Source of the DNA: Bradyrhizobium sp.
GTDB lineage: Bacteria; Pseudomonadota; Alphaproteobacteria; Rhizobiales; Xanthobacteraceae
Assembly: GCA_028290305.1 (NCBI GenBank)
Contig: JAQGKC010000398.1
Span: forward strand, 1 to 32,776
DNA length: 32,776 nucleotides
Direction of reading: 5' to 3'
The notes beneath the pieces were generated by a model. That model did no database searches and had not been told where the DNA came from. It was given only the letters and a program-made list of their open reading frames with translations. How positions within the stretch are numbered: position 1 is the stretch's first letter; each line of letters begins with the position of its first letter. The position numbers and the translations under genes were made by a program. Shown piece after piece: positions 7,201-15,546 of this stretch.

Positions 7201-8424
7201 ATGCCGAATGAACGTTTCCAATTCACGGGCTCGGAAGGCCAGCAACTCGCGGCATCGCTGGATCTGCCCGAGCGCGAGCCGCTTGCCTATGCGCTGTTCG
7301 CGCATTGCTTCACCTGCGGCAAGGATGTGCTGGCCGCCAAACGCATCGCTGTGGCGCTGGCAGCCAAAGGCATCGCGGTGCTGCGGTTCGACTTCACCGG
7401 CCTCGGCTCCAGCGAAGGCGATTTCGCCAACTCCACGTTCTCGTCGAATGTCGCCGATCTGGTGCGCGCCGCCGACCATCTGCGCGAAACCCGAAAGGCG
7501 CCCGCAATTCTGATCGGCCATAGTCTCGGCGGTGCCGCCGTCCTTGCGGCTGCGTCGCAGATTCCGGATGCCAGGGCGGTCGTCACCATCGCCGCGCCGT
7601 CCGATCCCGTCCATGTCACCGGCCTGTTCAAGGATCGCATCGAGGACATCCGCAAACACGGCAAGGTGGAAGTTTCGCTCGCGGGCCGGCCATTTCACAT
7701 CAAGCGCGAATTCGTCGACGACATCGCCGAACACAATCTGATGACGCATATAACGAAACTTCATAAGGCGTTGCTGATCATGCATTCGCCGACCGACGAC
7801 ACCGTTGGCATCGACAACGCGACCCGCCTTTTCGTTGCGGCCAAACATCCCAAGAGTTTTGTCTCGCTGGCGGACGCGGATCATCTACTGACCGGCAAGC
7901 GCGACGCCGCTTATGTCGCCGATGTCATCGCCGCCTGGGCTGAGCGCTACCTCGATCCCGTTGCGCCCGAGCAAGCTGCCAATCTCGGTGAAGCGCCGCG
8001 CAAGGTCGTGGTCCGAGAAACCCGCAACAGCAAGTTCCAGCAGACCGTTTCCATCGGGCCGCATCGCATGCTGGCCGACGAGCCGGTTGCCTCCGGCGGC
8101 GAGGATACCGGACCTGGACCCTATGACTTTGTACTTGCGGGCCTTGGCGCCTGCACGTCGATGACCATGCGTTTATACGCCGAGCGCAAGGCGCTGCCGC
8201 TTGAACGCGTGACGGTGACGCTGAAGCACAGCAAGATCTATGCGGAAGACTGCGCCGAGTGCGAAACCAAGGCCGGGATGCTGGACCAGATCGAACGGGT
8301 CATCGCCATGGAAGGCGCACTCGATGCCGACCAGCGCAAGCGACTGATGGAAATCGCCGACAAGTGCCCGGTGCATCGCACCCTCACCTCGGAGATCCAC
8401 ATCGTCACGCTCCCGGCGGATTGA
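7201..8424 (+). CDS. Bifunctional alpha/beta hydrolase - OsmC-like protein
   Basis: A 407-residue natural fusion. Residues 1 to about 255 are an alpha/beta hydrolase with nucleophile Ser108 in IGHSLGGAAV; the acid is probably in HSPTDDTV and the His in DADHLL. Residues from about 265 are an OsmC/Ohr-type domain with the two reactive cysteines Cys318 (GLGACTSM) and Cys389 (KCPVHR). OsmC proteins reduce organic hydroperoxides with thiol partners, so the fusion may detoxify lipid or ester peroxides. This architecture is known in proteobacteria. The ATG at 7201 was chosen over the long upstream reading because homologues begin with this segment. GGAGAC lies close upstream. Confidence 0.92.
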   Translation: MPNERFQFTGSEGQQLAASLDLPEREPLAYALFAHCFTCGKDVLAAKRIAVALAAKGIAVLRFDFTGLGSSEGDFANSTFSSNVADLVRAADHLRETRKAPAILIGHSLGGAAVLAAASQIPDARAVVTIAAPSDPVHVTGLFKDRIEDIRKHGKVEVSLAGRPFHIKREFVDDIAEHNLMTHITKLHKALLIMHSPTDDTVGIDNATRLFVAAKHPKSFVSLADADHLLTGKRDAAYVADVIAAWAERYLDPVAPEQAANLGEAPRKVVVRETRNSKFQQTVSIGPHRMLADEPVASGGEDTGPGPYDFVLAGLGACTSMTMRLYAERKALPLERVTVTLKHSKIYAEDCAECETKAGMLDQIERVIAMEGALDADQRKRLMEIADKCPVHRTLTSEIHIVTLPAD

Positions 8425-8469
8425 CGAATAATCGAGCGGGCGTATCATCTACTTCACGAGGAACCGCCT

Positions 8470-9412
8470 ATGCCGGTTGTGGCGCGCGTCGATCCCAAAA
8501 CCGTCTTTATGGCGCCGGCTGACGTCGCGCAGTTCGCTGCGGGGTATGTGGCTCGTGGTTCATGCCTGGGGCACCATCGCTGCCGCCATCGCGCTGATGA
8601 CGCTATGGCCAAATCCACTGACATGGCTGATCGCGGTGATGGTCGTTGGCACGCGCCAGTTGGGACTGGCGATTTTGATGCATGAAGCCGCGCATGGTGG
8701 ACTTCACAGCAACAAGGCGATCAACGAATGGGTTGGGCAATGGCTTTGCGCGGTGCCCGTCGGGGCCGACCTCGCAAGCTACCGGTCCTATCATCTGCAG
8801 CATCACAAATTTACCCAGCAGCCGGAGGATCCTGACCTGTCGCTGTCGGCGCCGTTTCCTATCACCAGGGAAAGCTACACGCGCAAGGCGATCCGCGATC
8901 TCACCGGGCAGACTTTTGTCAAGCAGCGGCTGCCATTGTTCCTCTCGCTGTTTAGGCGCAAGAGCACAGATGAAGCGGTGTCACACGAGAGTTTCGTGTC
9001 CAGCGGCGCCGACAAGATGGCCCGGTTTCTTGGCGTGAATGCTATGCTGTTCGGCCTGTTCTGGATGGCGGGCGCCGGCATCTGGTTCTGGGGCGTATGG
9101 GTGTTGGCGATGGCCACATGGCTGCCGCTGGTGACCCGCATCCGCAACATCGCCGAACACGCCTGCACCTCTACCGGCGAAGATCCGTTCAGCCACGCCC
9201 GCACCACGCACGCCAATCCGATCGAACGGTTGTTCATCGCGCCCTATTGGGTGAACTACCACGCCGAGCACCATCTTTTTATGTACTTGCCGTGCTATCG
9301 GCTCCCGGAAGCGCATCGGCTGCTGATCGAGAAGGGTCTGATCATGCGGATGGAAGTGCGTCCCGGATATCTGGACGTGATGCGGCTGGCAACCTCAAGT
9401 CAACGAGCATAG
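8470..9412 (+). CDS. Fatty acid desaturase-like di-iron membrane enzyme, apparent 5' frameshift
   Basis: The main reading frame (clear from the ATG at 8546 to 9412, 288 residues) is a membrane desaturase. It has the three His boxes HEAAHGG, HLQHHKF and HAEHH, plus hydrophobic segments around them. The best start, however, is the ATG at 8470, with GAGGAA six bases before it. That start lies in a different frame, encoding MPVVARVDPKTVF and so on. Removing one G from the G4 run at 8541-8544 joins the two frames without a break. Either the gene is mutated, the read has an indel, or translation starts inside at 8546. It follows the OsmC fusion by 45 bases. Confidence 0.85.
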
Positions 9413-9463
9413 CGTTTTCAAACGAAGTGGCACCGGTTCGCATAAAGAAAACGCGTCAAAACC
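9411..9463. repeat. Short dispersed palindromic repeat with 'AAGTGG-ACCGGTT' core
   Basis: GCGTTTTC at the left and GAAAACGC at the right enclose a core containing AAGTGGCACCGGTT. It lies just beyond the desaturase stop and before the convergent transporter gene. A related core occurs on the minus strand at 29711-29754. Confidence 0.6.
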
Positions 9464-9470
9464 AAAGGGC

Positions 9471-10529
9471 CTAAGCTGAAGCCAAAGGCCGAATCCGAAG
9501 TGCGCCACGCAGACCCGCGGCCGACCCCAGCAAAATTCCGGCAACGGCGACGAACGACGCCAGCGCCAGCGTCGAGAGGCCGGTCAAGCCTTGCCCGACC
9601 GAACAGCCCAGCGCCATCGCGCCGCCGGCCCCCATCAGCACGGCACCGCTGATCGAACGCAGCATGTGGCTCGGCGAGGTGTAACCTTCCCAATGAAAGC
9701 GCTGCGTTGCCAGCGCCGTCACCAGGCTTCCGGCGAATACGCCGGCAACCGTCACGATGCCGAAGTTCAGCGTCAGCCCCGTCGACAGCATCATATATTG
9801 CAGCGTATCGGCGATCGGCGCGACGAAGGTGAGCGACGTGACCGGCGTCGGATTGAAGTCGTCGGCGCCGAGATAGCCGGTGGCGAACCATCCCGCCGCG
9901 ATCAGCAGGCCAACAATGACGCCCGCCGCGATCTGCCCCCAGGCGCGCTGGAATGGCGGGTGCGCAAAAGCGAAAATGATCAAGGCCGCGCTCACGATCG
10001 GGGCCGCAAGCGTCCGCGCGAACGTCTCGCTGACACCGAATTTAGCAATGAGCGCCGGCACGGAGGTTGCGGTCGCCGTCACCTGCGTCCACTGCAGCAC
10101 CGCGATACGTCCCGGCGCGATCAGGCCCTTCAGCGTCATCTGCGCAGCGACGCCGAGCACGATCACCACGACAAGCGATCGCAAATTGCCGCGCCCGAGC
10201 AGCACCAGCGCGCGCGAGCCGCAGCCGTTCGACAGCACCATACCGTAGCCGAACAGCACCCCGCCAAGGAACATCAGCGGTGCCGAAAATGTCGGTTGCA
10301 GATAAATCGACTTGCCGAGATCAACGACTTGACGCACCGCAAGAAGCTGCGTCGCGGCGATTGCCACGCCCAGCGCCAGCGCATAGCTGCGCACCAGCCG
10401 GCTGTCGCCTTGCGCCCACCAGCCGCGCAGGCTGCTCATCAGGCAAAACCCGCTAAGCAGTCCGACCGCGCCATAGACAAGGCCGATCAACAGGCCAGCT
10501 AAGATGACGGTGTTGGCAGCGGATGGCAT
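9471..10529 (-). CDS. YeeE/YedE-family sulfur-compound (thiosulfate) transporter
   Basis: A 352-residue, very hydrophobic inner-membrane protein with about nine or ten helices. It has the duplicated YeeE/YedE pattern: GLLSGFCLMSS near the N-terminus, LSNGCGSRALV in the middle and AMALGCSVGQGLTG near the C-terminus. Cys29, Cys103 and Cys309 correspond in place to the three conserved cysteines of the thiosulfate channel TsuA, which supports thiosulfate or a similar sulfur substrate. The gene starts 31 bases after the MDR oxidoreductase stop on the same strand, so the two may be cotranscribed. No rhodanese or TusA partner is seen. A selenium-linked role is possible but unsupported. Confidence 0.88.
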   Translation of the reverse strand: MPSAANTVILAGLLIGLVYGAVGLLSGFCLMSSLRGWWAQGDSRLVRSYALALGVAIAATQLLAVRQVVDLGKSIYLQPTFSAPLMFLGGVLFGYGMVLSNGCGSRALVLLGRGNLRSLVVVIVLGVAAQMTLKGLIAPGRIAVLQWTQVTATATSVPALIAKFGVSETFARTLAAPIVSAALIIFAFAHPPFQRAWGQIAAGVIVGLLIAAGWFATGYLGADDFNPTPVTSLTFVAPIADTLQYMMLSTGLTLNFGIVTVAGVFAGSLVTALATQRFHWEGYTSPSHMLRSISGAVLMGAGGAMALGCSVGQGLTGLSTLALASFVAVAGILLGSAAGLRGALRIRPLASA

Positions 10530-10560
10530 GGTTCGTTCCTAAGCTCTCGAGACAGCTCGA

Positions 10561-11574
10561 TCACACCGGCCGCAGGATGACACGATCACGCGACGAACCC
10601 GCGACCGCGAGAAAAGCAGCTTTGGCATCCTCGAGCGGATAGATCGCACCGGGCTTGATCGGAAACGGCTTGAGATGACCGCTGGCAAAGCCGGGCCCGA
10701 GTTCCCTGAGCACCGCACCGGTCGCGGTCGACGACAGCCCCAGCGTATCGATGCCGACATAAGTGTGCTGGCCGCGATAGAATTCCAGGATATTGAACTG
10801 GACGACCCTCTCGATGGTGGCGATCAGTATCTGGCGTCCCCGCAACGCCAGCGATTTGTTCGCCGCCTGAAAATAGGGATCGCCGACGGTATTGAAAACG
10901 ATGTCGGCGCCCTTGCCGCCCGTGAGCTCGCGGACACGCGTTGCAACATCCGTCACGGAGGCGTCGATCACCTCGACTTTAGAATTGGCGTGGCCTACAT
11001 AGGGTTCATTCTTGCGCACCACGCCGATCACGCGCGCGCCGTGCCAGCTCGCGATTTGCACCGCGGCCTGACCGACCTTGCCGTTGACGCCCATCACAAG
11101 AACCGTCTCGCCCGACTTGGGGATCCCGGCGCGGCGGAATCCTTCCATCGCCGTGACAAAGGGAACGCCGATCCCGGCGGCTTCCTCCCACGACAGATTT
11201 TTAGGCTTCTCCACCACGGCATCGGCTTCGACGGCGAGATGCGTGGCGTGGGTGCCGTCGCGCCGGATCCCGAGATCACCCGACGAGCCAAACACCTCGC
11301 GCCCGATCCAATTGGCCGGACCGTCGATCACGATCCCCGCATAATCGCGGCCGGGCGTACGCGGAAAAACCGCGTAGGGCATCAGGCCAGTCGCCGCTTT
11401 CACGTCCGACGGATTGACCGCCGCCGCCTTGACCTCGATCAGCACCTCGTTGGTGGCCCGCGACAGCGTACGCCGCTCGACCAAGAGCGTGATCGAAGCC
11501 GGATCGGCAGCCTTGACAGGCAGACGCACGCAGCGCGCCTCGACGGATACCGGTTTTGCAGGGACTGACATCAT
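10561..11574 (-). CDS. MDR-family (zinc-binding alcohol dehydrogenase/quinone oxidoreductase-like) protein
   Basis: A 337-residue medium-chain dehydrogenase/reductase. A GroES-like N-terminal domain contains KAAAVNPSDVKAATG and TPGRDYAGIV. The Rossmann half carries VMGVNGKVGQAAVQIA, the usual NADPH-binding loop. I do not see the cysteine cluster of the structural zinc site, so it is closer to NADPH:quinone or enoyl reductases than to zinc alcohol dehydrogenases. Two adjacent ATGs (11574 and 11571) are possible, and GGAA upstream favours the first. It is divergent from paaI and precedes the YeeE gene. Confidence 0.85.
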   Translation of the reverse strand: MMSVPAKPVSVEARCVRLPVKAADPASITLLVERRTLSRATNEVLIEVKAAAVNPSDVKAATGLMPYAVFPRTPGRDYAGIVIDGPANWIGREVFGSSGDLGIRRDGTHATHLAVEADAVVEKPKNLSWEEAAGIGVPFVTAMEGFRRAGIPKSGETVLVMGVNGKVGQAAVQIASWHGARVIGVVRKNEPYVGHANSKVEVIDASVTDVATRVRELTGGKGADIVFNTVGDPYFQAANKSLALRGRQILIATIERVVQFNILEFYRGQHTYVGIDTLGLSSTATGAVLRELGPGFASGHLKPFPIKPGAIYPLEDAKAAFLAVAGSSRDRVILRPV

Positions 11575-11686
11575 GAATGTTCCGAATTTCAGTGCGACGT
11601 TTCGAACCCGATTTGACGCCCGCCGGGATCGTTGACACCATAGTCGCTTCGCCTCATGACTAACCGACTGATCGCGTAGTTCAAGA

Positions 11687-11704
11687 GGCTTGTTCCAACA
11701 AGCC
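11687..11704. promoter_or_regulatory. Palindrome upstream of paaI (candidate operator)
   Basis: GGCTTGTT and AACAAGCC are perfect inverted arms separated by two bases. The site ends 37 bases before the paaI start and lies in the divergent region shared with the MDR gene. Its size and symmetry suit a dimeric regulator. It does not resemble the inverted repeat before paaA, so a shared PaaX site is not evident. Confidence 0.45.
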
Positions 11705-11741
11705 CGGCGACCTCAGAACAGGCGACTTGGGAGGGACCGCA

Positions 11742-12197
11742 GTGAACGTCAAGGCCACGCTTTCGCCCGACGATCTGGCGCGCGCCTGCGCGGAGGCGAT
11801 GTGGAAGGAAGACGACGCCAGCAAGGGCCTCGGCATGGAGATCGTCGAGATCAAGCCGGGTCAAGCGACGCTGACGATGACCATTCAGCCGCACATGGTC
11901 AATGGCCAACGGATCGCCCATGGCGGCTTCATCTTTACTCTGGCGGATTCGGCTTTCGCGTTTGCCTGCAATACCCATAACGAGCGCGTCGTCGCCGCCC
12001 AAGGCAACATCACCTTCATCCGGCCAGGCAAGCTTGGCGATCGGTTGGTCGCCTCCGCACAAGAAATCTCGCGCAGCGGGCGGTCAGGCATCTATGATGT
12101 GCGCGTCACCGTCGATGACGTCGTGATCGCCGAGTTCCGCGGTCATTCCCGCACGATCGGCGGCACATGGCTGCCGACGGATAATAATACCAAATAA
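11742..12197 (+). CDS. paaI: PaaI hydroxyphenylacetyl-CoA thioesterase
   Basis: A 151-residue hot-dog-fold thioesterase. The signature HGGFIFTLADSAFAFACN (residues 60-77) holds the catalytic Asp69, with Asn53 just before it. PaaI hydrolyses ring-hydroxylated phenylacetyl-CoA dead-end products and frees CoA when the pathway stalls. The GTG at 11742 is chosen because GGGAGGGA lies just upstream; the TTG at 11727 would place that site inside the gene. It ends 24 bases before paaK, so the two form an operon facing the paaXABCDE genes. Confidence 0.93.
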   Translation: MNVKATLSPDDLARACAEAMWKEDDASKGLGMEIVEIKPGQATLTMTIQPHMVNGQRIAHGGFIFTLADSAFAFACNTHNERVVAAQGNITFIRPGKLGDRLVASAQEISRSGRSGIYDVRVTVDDVVIAEFRGHSRTIGGTWLPTDNNTK

Positions 12198-12221
12198 AAA
12201 TGCTATTTCAGGAAACGCGCG

Positions 12222-13550
12222 ATGGTCTCAAAGCTTCAATCCCGGGGAAGCAGTTATAGCGCCGAGATGGACGCGGCCGAGCGCGCATCGCGCGACGAGA
12301 TCATGGCGCTGCAGACCAGGCGCCTCGCCTGGTCTCTGGCGCATGCTTACGACAACGTCGCGCATTACAAAAAGACTTTCGATAAAGCCGGCGTCCATCC
12401 CTCCAACTTCAAGCAACTCTCCGATCTCGCCCGATTTCCGTTCACGGTGAAGACCGACCTGCGCGACAATTATCCGTTCAACATGTTCGCGGTGCCCCGC
12501 GAGCAACTGGTCCGCGTCCACGCCTCTTCCGGCACCACCGGCAAGCCGATCGTGGCCGGATATACCCGGGCCGATATCGACATGTGGTCGGATGTGATGG
12601 CGCGCTCGATCCGCGCCGCCGGCGGCCGCACCGGCATGATCATGCACAACGCCTATGGCTATGGCCTCTTCACCGGCGGCTTGGGCGCGCATTACGGCGC
12701 GGAGCGGCTCGGCTGCACGGTGGTGCCGGTCTCCGGCGGCATGACCGAGCGGCAGGTGCAACTGATCAACGACTTCAAGCCCGATATCATCACGGTGACA
12801 CCGAGCTACATGCTGGCAATCCTGGACGAGTTCAAGCGCCAGGGTTTGGACCCCCGCAAATCGTCGCTGAAATTTGGTATCTTCGGTGCCGAACCCTGGA
12901 CCAATGCGATGCGCGCCGAGATCGAGGCGGCATTCGACATGGACGCCACCGACATTTATGGCTTGTCCGAAGTGATCGGTCCCGGCGTGGCGCAGGAATG
13001 CGTTGAGACCAAAGACGGCCTGCATGTCTGGGAAGATCATTTCTATCCCGAAGTGATCGATCCCGAGACCGGCGCGGTATTGCCCGACGGCGAAAAGGGC
13101 GAACTGGTTTTCACCTCGCTGACCAAGGAAGCGTTCCCGATCATCCGCTACCGCACCCGCGATCTGACGCGGCTGTTGCCGGGCACGGCGCGGCCGGGCA
13201 TGCGGCGCATGGAGAAGGTCACGGGGCGTTCCGACGACATGATCATCCTGCGCGGCGTCAATGTGTTCCCGACCCAGATCGAGGAAGTGCTGCTCGCCAC
13301 CGACTGGTGCGGCGGGCATTTCATCATCGAATTGACGCGCGAAGGGCGAATGGATGAGATGACGGTGCTGGCGGAAGCGCGGCCGGAAAGCTGGGACGGC
13401 AGCGGACTCGTCGAACATGCCGAGCGCGTAACCACTTATATCAAGAACACCATCGGCATCACCGCGCGCGTCAGGGCGGTAGCACCCGAAACGCTGGAAC
13501 GCTCGCTCGGCAAGGCGAAACGCGTATTCGACAAGCGGCCGAAGGGGTAG
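12222..13550 (+). CDS. paaK: Phenylacetate-CoA ligase PaaK
   Basis: A 442-residue AMP-forming ligase that activates phenylacetate with ATP and CoA to phenylacetyl-CoA, the entry step of the pathway. The ATP-binding P-loop is SSGTTGKP at residues 102-109. IYGLSEVIGPGVAQEC, then YRTRDLTRLLPG, and the C-terminal GKAKRVFDKR follow the family pattern. Length matches PaaK (about 435-445). The ribosome site AGGAAA is 7 bases before the ATG. The 3' end is followed at once by a 100-bp palindrome. Confidence 0.97.
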   Translation: MVSKLQSRGSSYSAEMDAAERASRDEIMALQTRRLAWSLAHAYDNVAHYKKTFDKAGVHPSNFKQLSDLARFPFTVKTDLRDNYPFNMFAVPREQLVRVHASSGTTGKPIVAGYTRADIDMWSDVMARSIRAAGGRTGMIMHNAYGYGLFTGGLGAHYGAERLGCTVVPVSGGMTERQVQLINDFKPDIITVTPSYMLAILDEFKRQGLDPRKSSLKFGIFGAEPWTNAMRAEIEAAFDMDATDIYGLSEVIGPGVAQECVETKDGLHVWEDHFYPEVIDPETGAVLPDGEKGELVFTSLTKEAFPIIRYRTRDLTRLLPGTARPGMRRMEKVTGRSDDMIILRGVNVFPTQIEEVLLATDWCGGHFIIELTREGRMDEMTVLAEARPESWDGSGLVEHAERVTTYIKNTIGITARVRAVAPETLERSLGKAKRVFDKRPKG

Positions 13551-13557
13551 ATTACGT

Positions 13558-13657
13558 CCCTCATGGTGAGGAGGCGCCCTTGCGCCGTCTCGAACCATGA
13601 GGATGTACAGCCTCATGGTTCGAGACGCGGCGAAGACGCCGCTCCTCAGGATGAGGG
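13558..13657. repeat. 100-bp palindromic repeat after paaK
   Basis: Outer arms CCCTCATGGTGAGGAG and CTCCTCAGGATGAGGG pair with few mismatches. The inner arms CGTCTCGAACCATGAGG and CCTCATGGTTCGAGACG are perfectly complementary. It begins 7 bases after the paaK stop and may serve as a transcript end or barrier between convergent paaK and paaE. It is a different family from the repeat that follows. Confidence 0.85.
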
Positions 13658-13705
13658 TAAGATCGCGTGATGAAGGGATCGAAATGACTGAAGGAGGTGA
13701 TTACC

Positions 13706-13822
13706 GTCATTGCGAGGAGCCACCGGGTCGGCGCGCAGCGCCGCCCGACGACAGGCTCCGCGACGAAGCAATCCAGCCTTCCTTTGCGGCTTTCTGGATT
13801 GCTTCGCTTCGCTCGCAATGAC
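13706..13822. repeat. GTCATTGCGAG palindromic repeat, expanded copy (paaK-paaE gap)
   Basis: Outer arms start GTCATTGCGAG and end CGCAATGAC, with GAAGCAATCCAG and CTGGATTGCTTC as inner arms. Compared with the copies at 14941 and 16346, the left arm carries about 33 extra bases that form their own GC-rich hairpin, bounded by GAGCC and GGCTC. It ends two bases before the paaE stop codon. Confidence 0.88.
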
Positions 13823-13824
13823 GA

Positions 13825-14904
13825 TCAAACGTGGTCGTAATCCACCACGACTTTCTCCGACACCGGTCGCGCCTGACACGTCAAAATGAACCCCGCATTC
13901 AGCTCCCACGGCTCCAGCGAATAATTCACTTCCATTCGCGCATCGCCCTCGACGAGCTTGGCACGGCAGGTCGAGCACATGCCGCCCTTGCAGGCGAACG
14001 GCAAATCCATGCCCGCACGCAACGCCGCGTCGAGAATGGCTTCCCCTTCCGCGACCGGCACCTCGCGGCGTTTGCCGTCGATGATCAGCGAGGCCATCGC
14101 TTTCGGCGGCGCAGATGCCGGCACGACAACTTTCGGACGCGGCTTGCCGCCAAATTCAGATACGAAGCGTTCGACGTGGATTCGTTCTTCGGCAATGCCG
14201 ATATCCCGGCAGGTCGCTTCGATGTCCTCACTCATGCCAATGGGGCCGCAGATGAAGACATGATCGACGCTGGTTGCCGGCACCAGCGAGCGCAGCAGTA
14301 CCCTAACCTTCTCGCCATCGAGCCGGCCGTGCAGGATCGGGATGTCCTGTTCTTCGCCCGAGATCACGTGGAATAGCGAGAGCCGCTGCATGAAGCGGTC
14401 CTTGAGCTCTTCCAGCGCTTCGCGAAACAGCATGCCGCCGGTCGAGCGATTGCCGTAGAACAGGAAAAACCGGCTGTCGGGCTCGCGCGCCAACACGCCC
14501 TTCACGATAGACAAAATTGGCGTGATGCCGGAGCCGGCGGCAAAACCGACATAGATCCGCGCCTCGCCTGGCGCATGCGCGATGCCGAAGCGGCCGGTCG
14601 GCGTCATGACGTCGAGTTCATCGCCGGCTTTCAGCTCATCCGCGGCCCAGTTCGAGAACGCGCCGCCATCGATCTTCTTCACCGCGATGCGCAATTCGCC
14701 ATCATCGGGGCCGGAGCAAATCGAATAGGAGCGGCGCACTTCCTCACCATCCATCGTCGTGCGCAAGGTCAGATACTGTCCCGGAGCAAAACGGTAGTCG
14801 TCCGCCAGCGCCTCGGGGATCGCAAACGTCAGCGACACCGCATCGGCGGATTCGCGGCGCAGATCGTTCACGGCGAGACGATGAAAACGTGGTGCGTAGG
14901 ACAT
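13825..14904 (-). CDS. paaE: PaaE, reductase subunit of phenylacetyl-CoA epoxidase
   Basis: A 359-residue flavin/iron-sulfur reductase that passes electrons from NADPH to the PaaABC oxygenase. The order is an FAD domain (RRSYS at 57-61), an NAD(P) domain (GFAAGSGITPILS near residue 130, FICGPIGM near 220) and a C-terminal plant-type [2Fe-2S] domain. The cluster ligands are Cys305, Cys310, Cys313 and Cys343. It is the last gene of paaXABCDE. A palindromic repeat separates it from paaD, and another one touches its 3' end. Confidence 0.96.
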   Translation of the reverse strand: MSYAPRFHRLAVNDLRRESADAVSLTFAIPEALADDYRFAPGQYLTLRTTMDGEEVRRSYSICSGPDDGELRIAVKKIDGGAFSNWAADELKAGDELDVMTPTGRFGIAHAPGEARIYVGFAAGSGITPILSIVKGVLAREPDSRFFLFYGNRSTGGMLFREALEELKDRFMQRLSLFHVISGEEQDIPILHGRLDGEKVRVLLRSLVPATSVDHVFICGPIGMSEDIEATCRDIGIAEERIHVERFVSEFGGKPRPKVVVPASAPPKAMASLIIDGKRREVPVAEGEAILDAALRAGMDLPFACKGGMCSTCRAKLVEGDARMEVNYSLEPWELNAGFILTCQARPVSEKVVVDYDHV

Positions 14905-14940
14905 CGGAAGTTTTGGTTCTCTACTTTAACTTCACTTCCC

Positions 14941-15024
14941 GTCATTGCGAGGAGCGAAGCGACGAAGCAATCCACTCTTACTTTGTTTTGCGGCTCTGGA
15001 TTGCTTCGCTTCGCTCGCAATGAC
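14941..15024. repeat. GTCATTGCGAG palindromic repeat between paaE and paaD
   Basis: The left arm (14941-14974) and right arm (14997-15024) pair as two 11-bp helices, GTCATTGCGAG with its complement and GAAGCAATCCA with its complement, around an internal bulge rich in GAAGCGA. It occupies most of the 138-bp gap inside the paa operon, so it would be transcribed as a long hairpin. Confidence 0.92.
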
Positions 15025-15042
15025 GGGATGAAGCAACTGATC

Positions 15043-15546
15043 TCAATGGCACTTAAAATAGTCGAACGGTTCGCGGCAGCTCTTGCAGCGCCACAGCGCC
15101 TTACAGGAGGTCGAGCCGAATTCGGAGAGCACCTCGGTATCCTCGGAGCCGCATTGCGGGCACGTTACCTGTTGCACGCCGAACAATGCACGGCGGGAGT
15201 TCGCCGTCTGCGGCGGCGCGATGCCGTATTCCCTCAGCTTTTGCCGGCCATGCTCGCTCATCCAGTCGGTGGTCCAGGCCGGCGACAGCACGGTGCGAAC
15301 GTTTGAATTGGGGATGCCCGCGCGCTCGAGCGCCAGCTCGATTTCGAGCGTGATCATGTTCATCGCAGGGCAGCCGGAATAGGTTGGCGTGATCGCGACC
15401 TCGACGCGGCCATCGGTCACCGCAACGTCGCGGAGCACGCCGAGATCGGCGATGGTGAGAACCGGAATCTCCGGGTCGACCACGTCCGCCGCGGCATCCC
15501 ATGCGCGCTGCCGCAACTCGGCATCGCTATGCATGGCGGTCACCAT
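15043..15546 (-). CDS. paaD: PaaD, accessory protein of phenylacetyl-CoA epoxidase
   Basis: A 167-residue protein with an N-terminal MIP18/DUF59 domain (DPEIPVL at 24-30, SGCPAM at 58-62) and a C-terminal cysteine-rich tail. Cys129, Cys132, Cys148, Cys154, Cys157 and Cys166 form a metal-binding cluster. PaaD is needed for epoxidase activity and is thought to help metal-centre maturation. Its start overlaps the end of paaC by 7 bases, which suggests translational coupling. An in-frame ATG at 15534 is an alternative start. Confidence 0.95.
   Translation of the reverse strand: MVTAMHSDAELRQRAWDAAADVVDPEIPVLTIADLGVLRDVAVTDGRVEVAITPTYSGCPAMNMITLEIELALERAGIPNSNVRTVLSPAWTTDWMSEHGRQKLREYGIAPPQTANSRRALFGVQQVTCPQCGSEDTEVLSEFGSTSCKALWRCKSCREPFDYFKCH

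Noticed and set aside
9591..10502. 303-codon plus-strand reading opposite the YeeE transporter
   Set aside because: It is extremely rich in Arg, His and Gln, as expected from the complement of hydrophobic membrane codons.
12228..13616. 462-codon minus-strand reading opposite paaK
   Set aside because: It covers the whole of paaK in the mirror frame, is His/Asp/Gly-rich without motifs, and reaches into the palindromic repeat.
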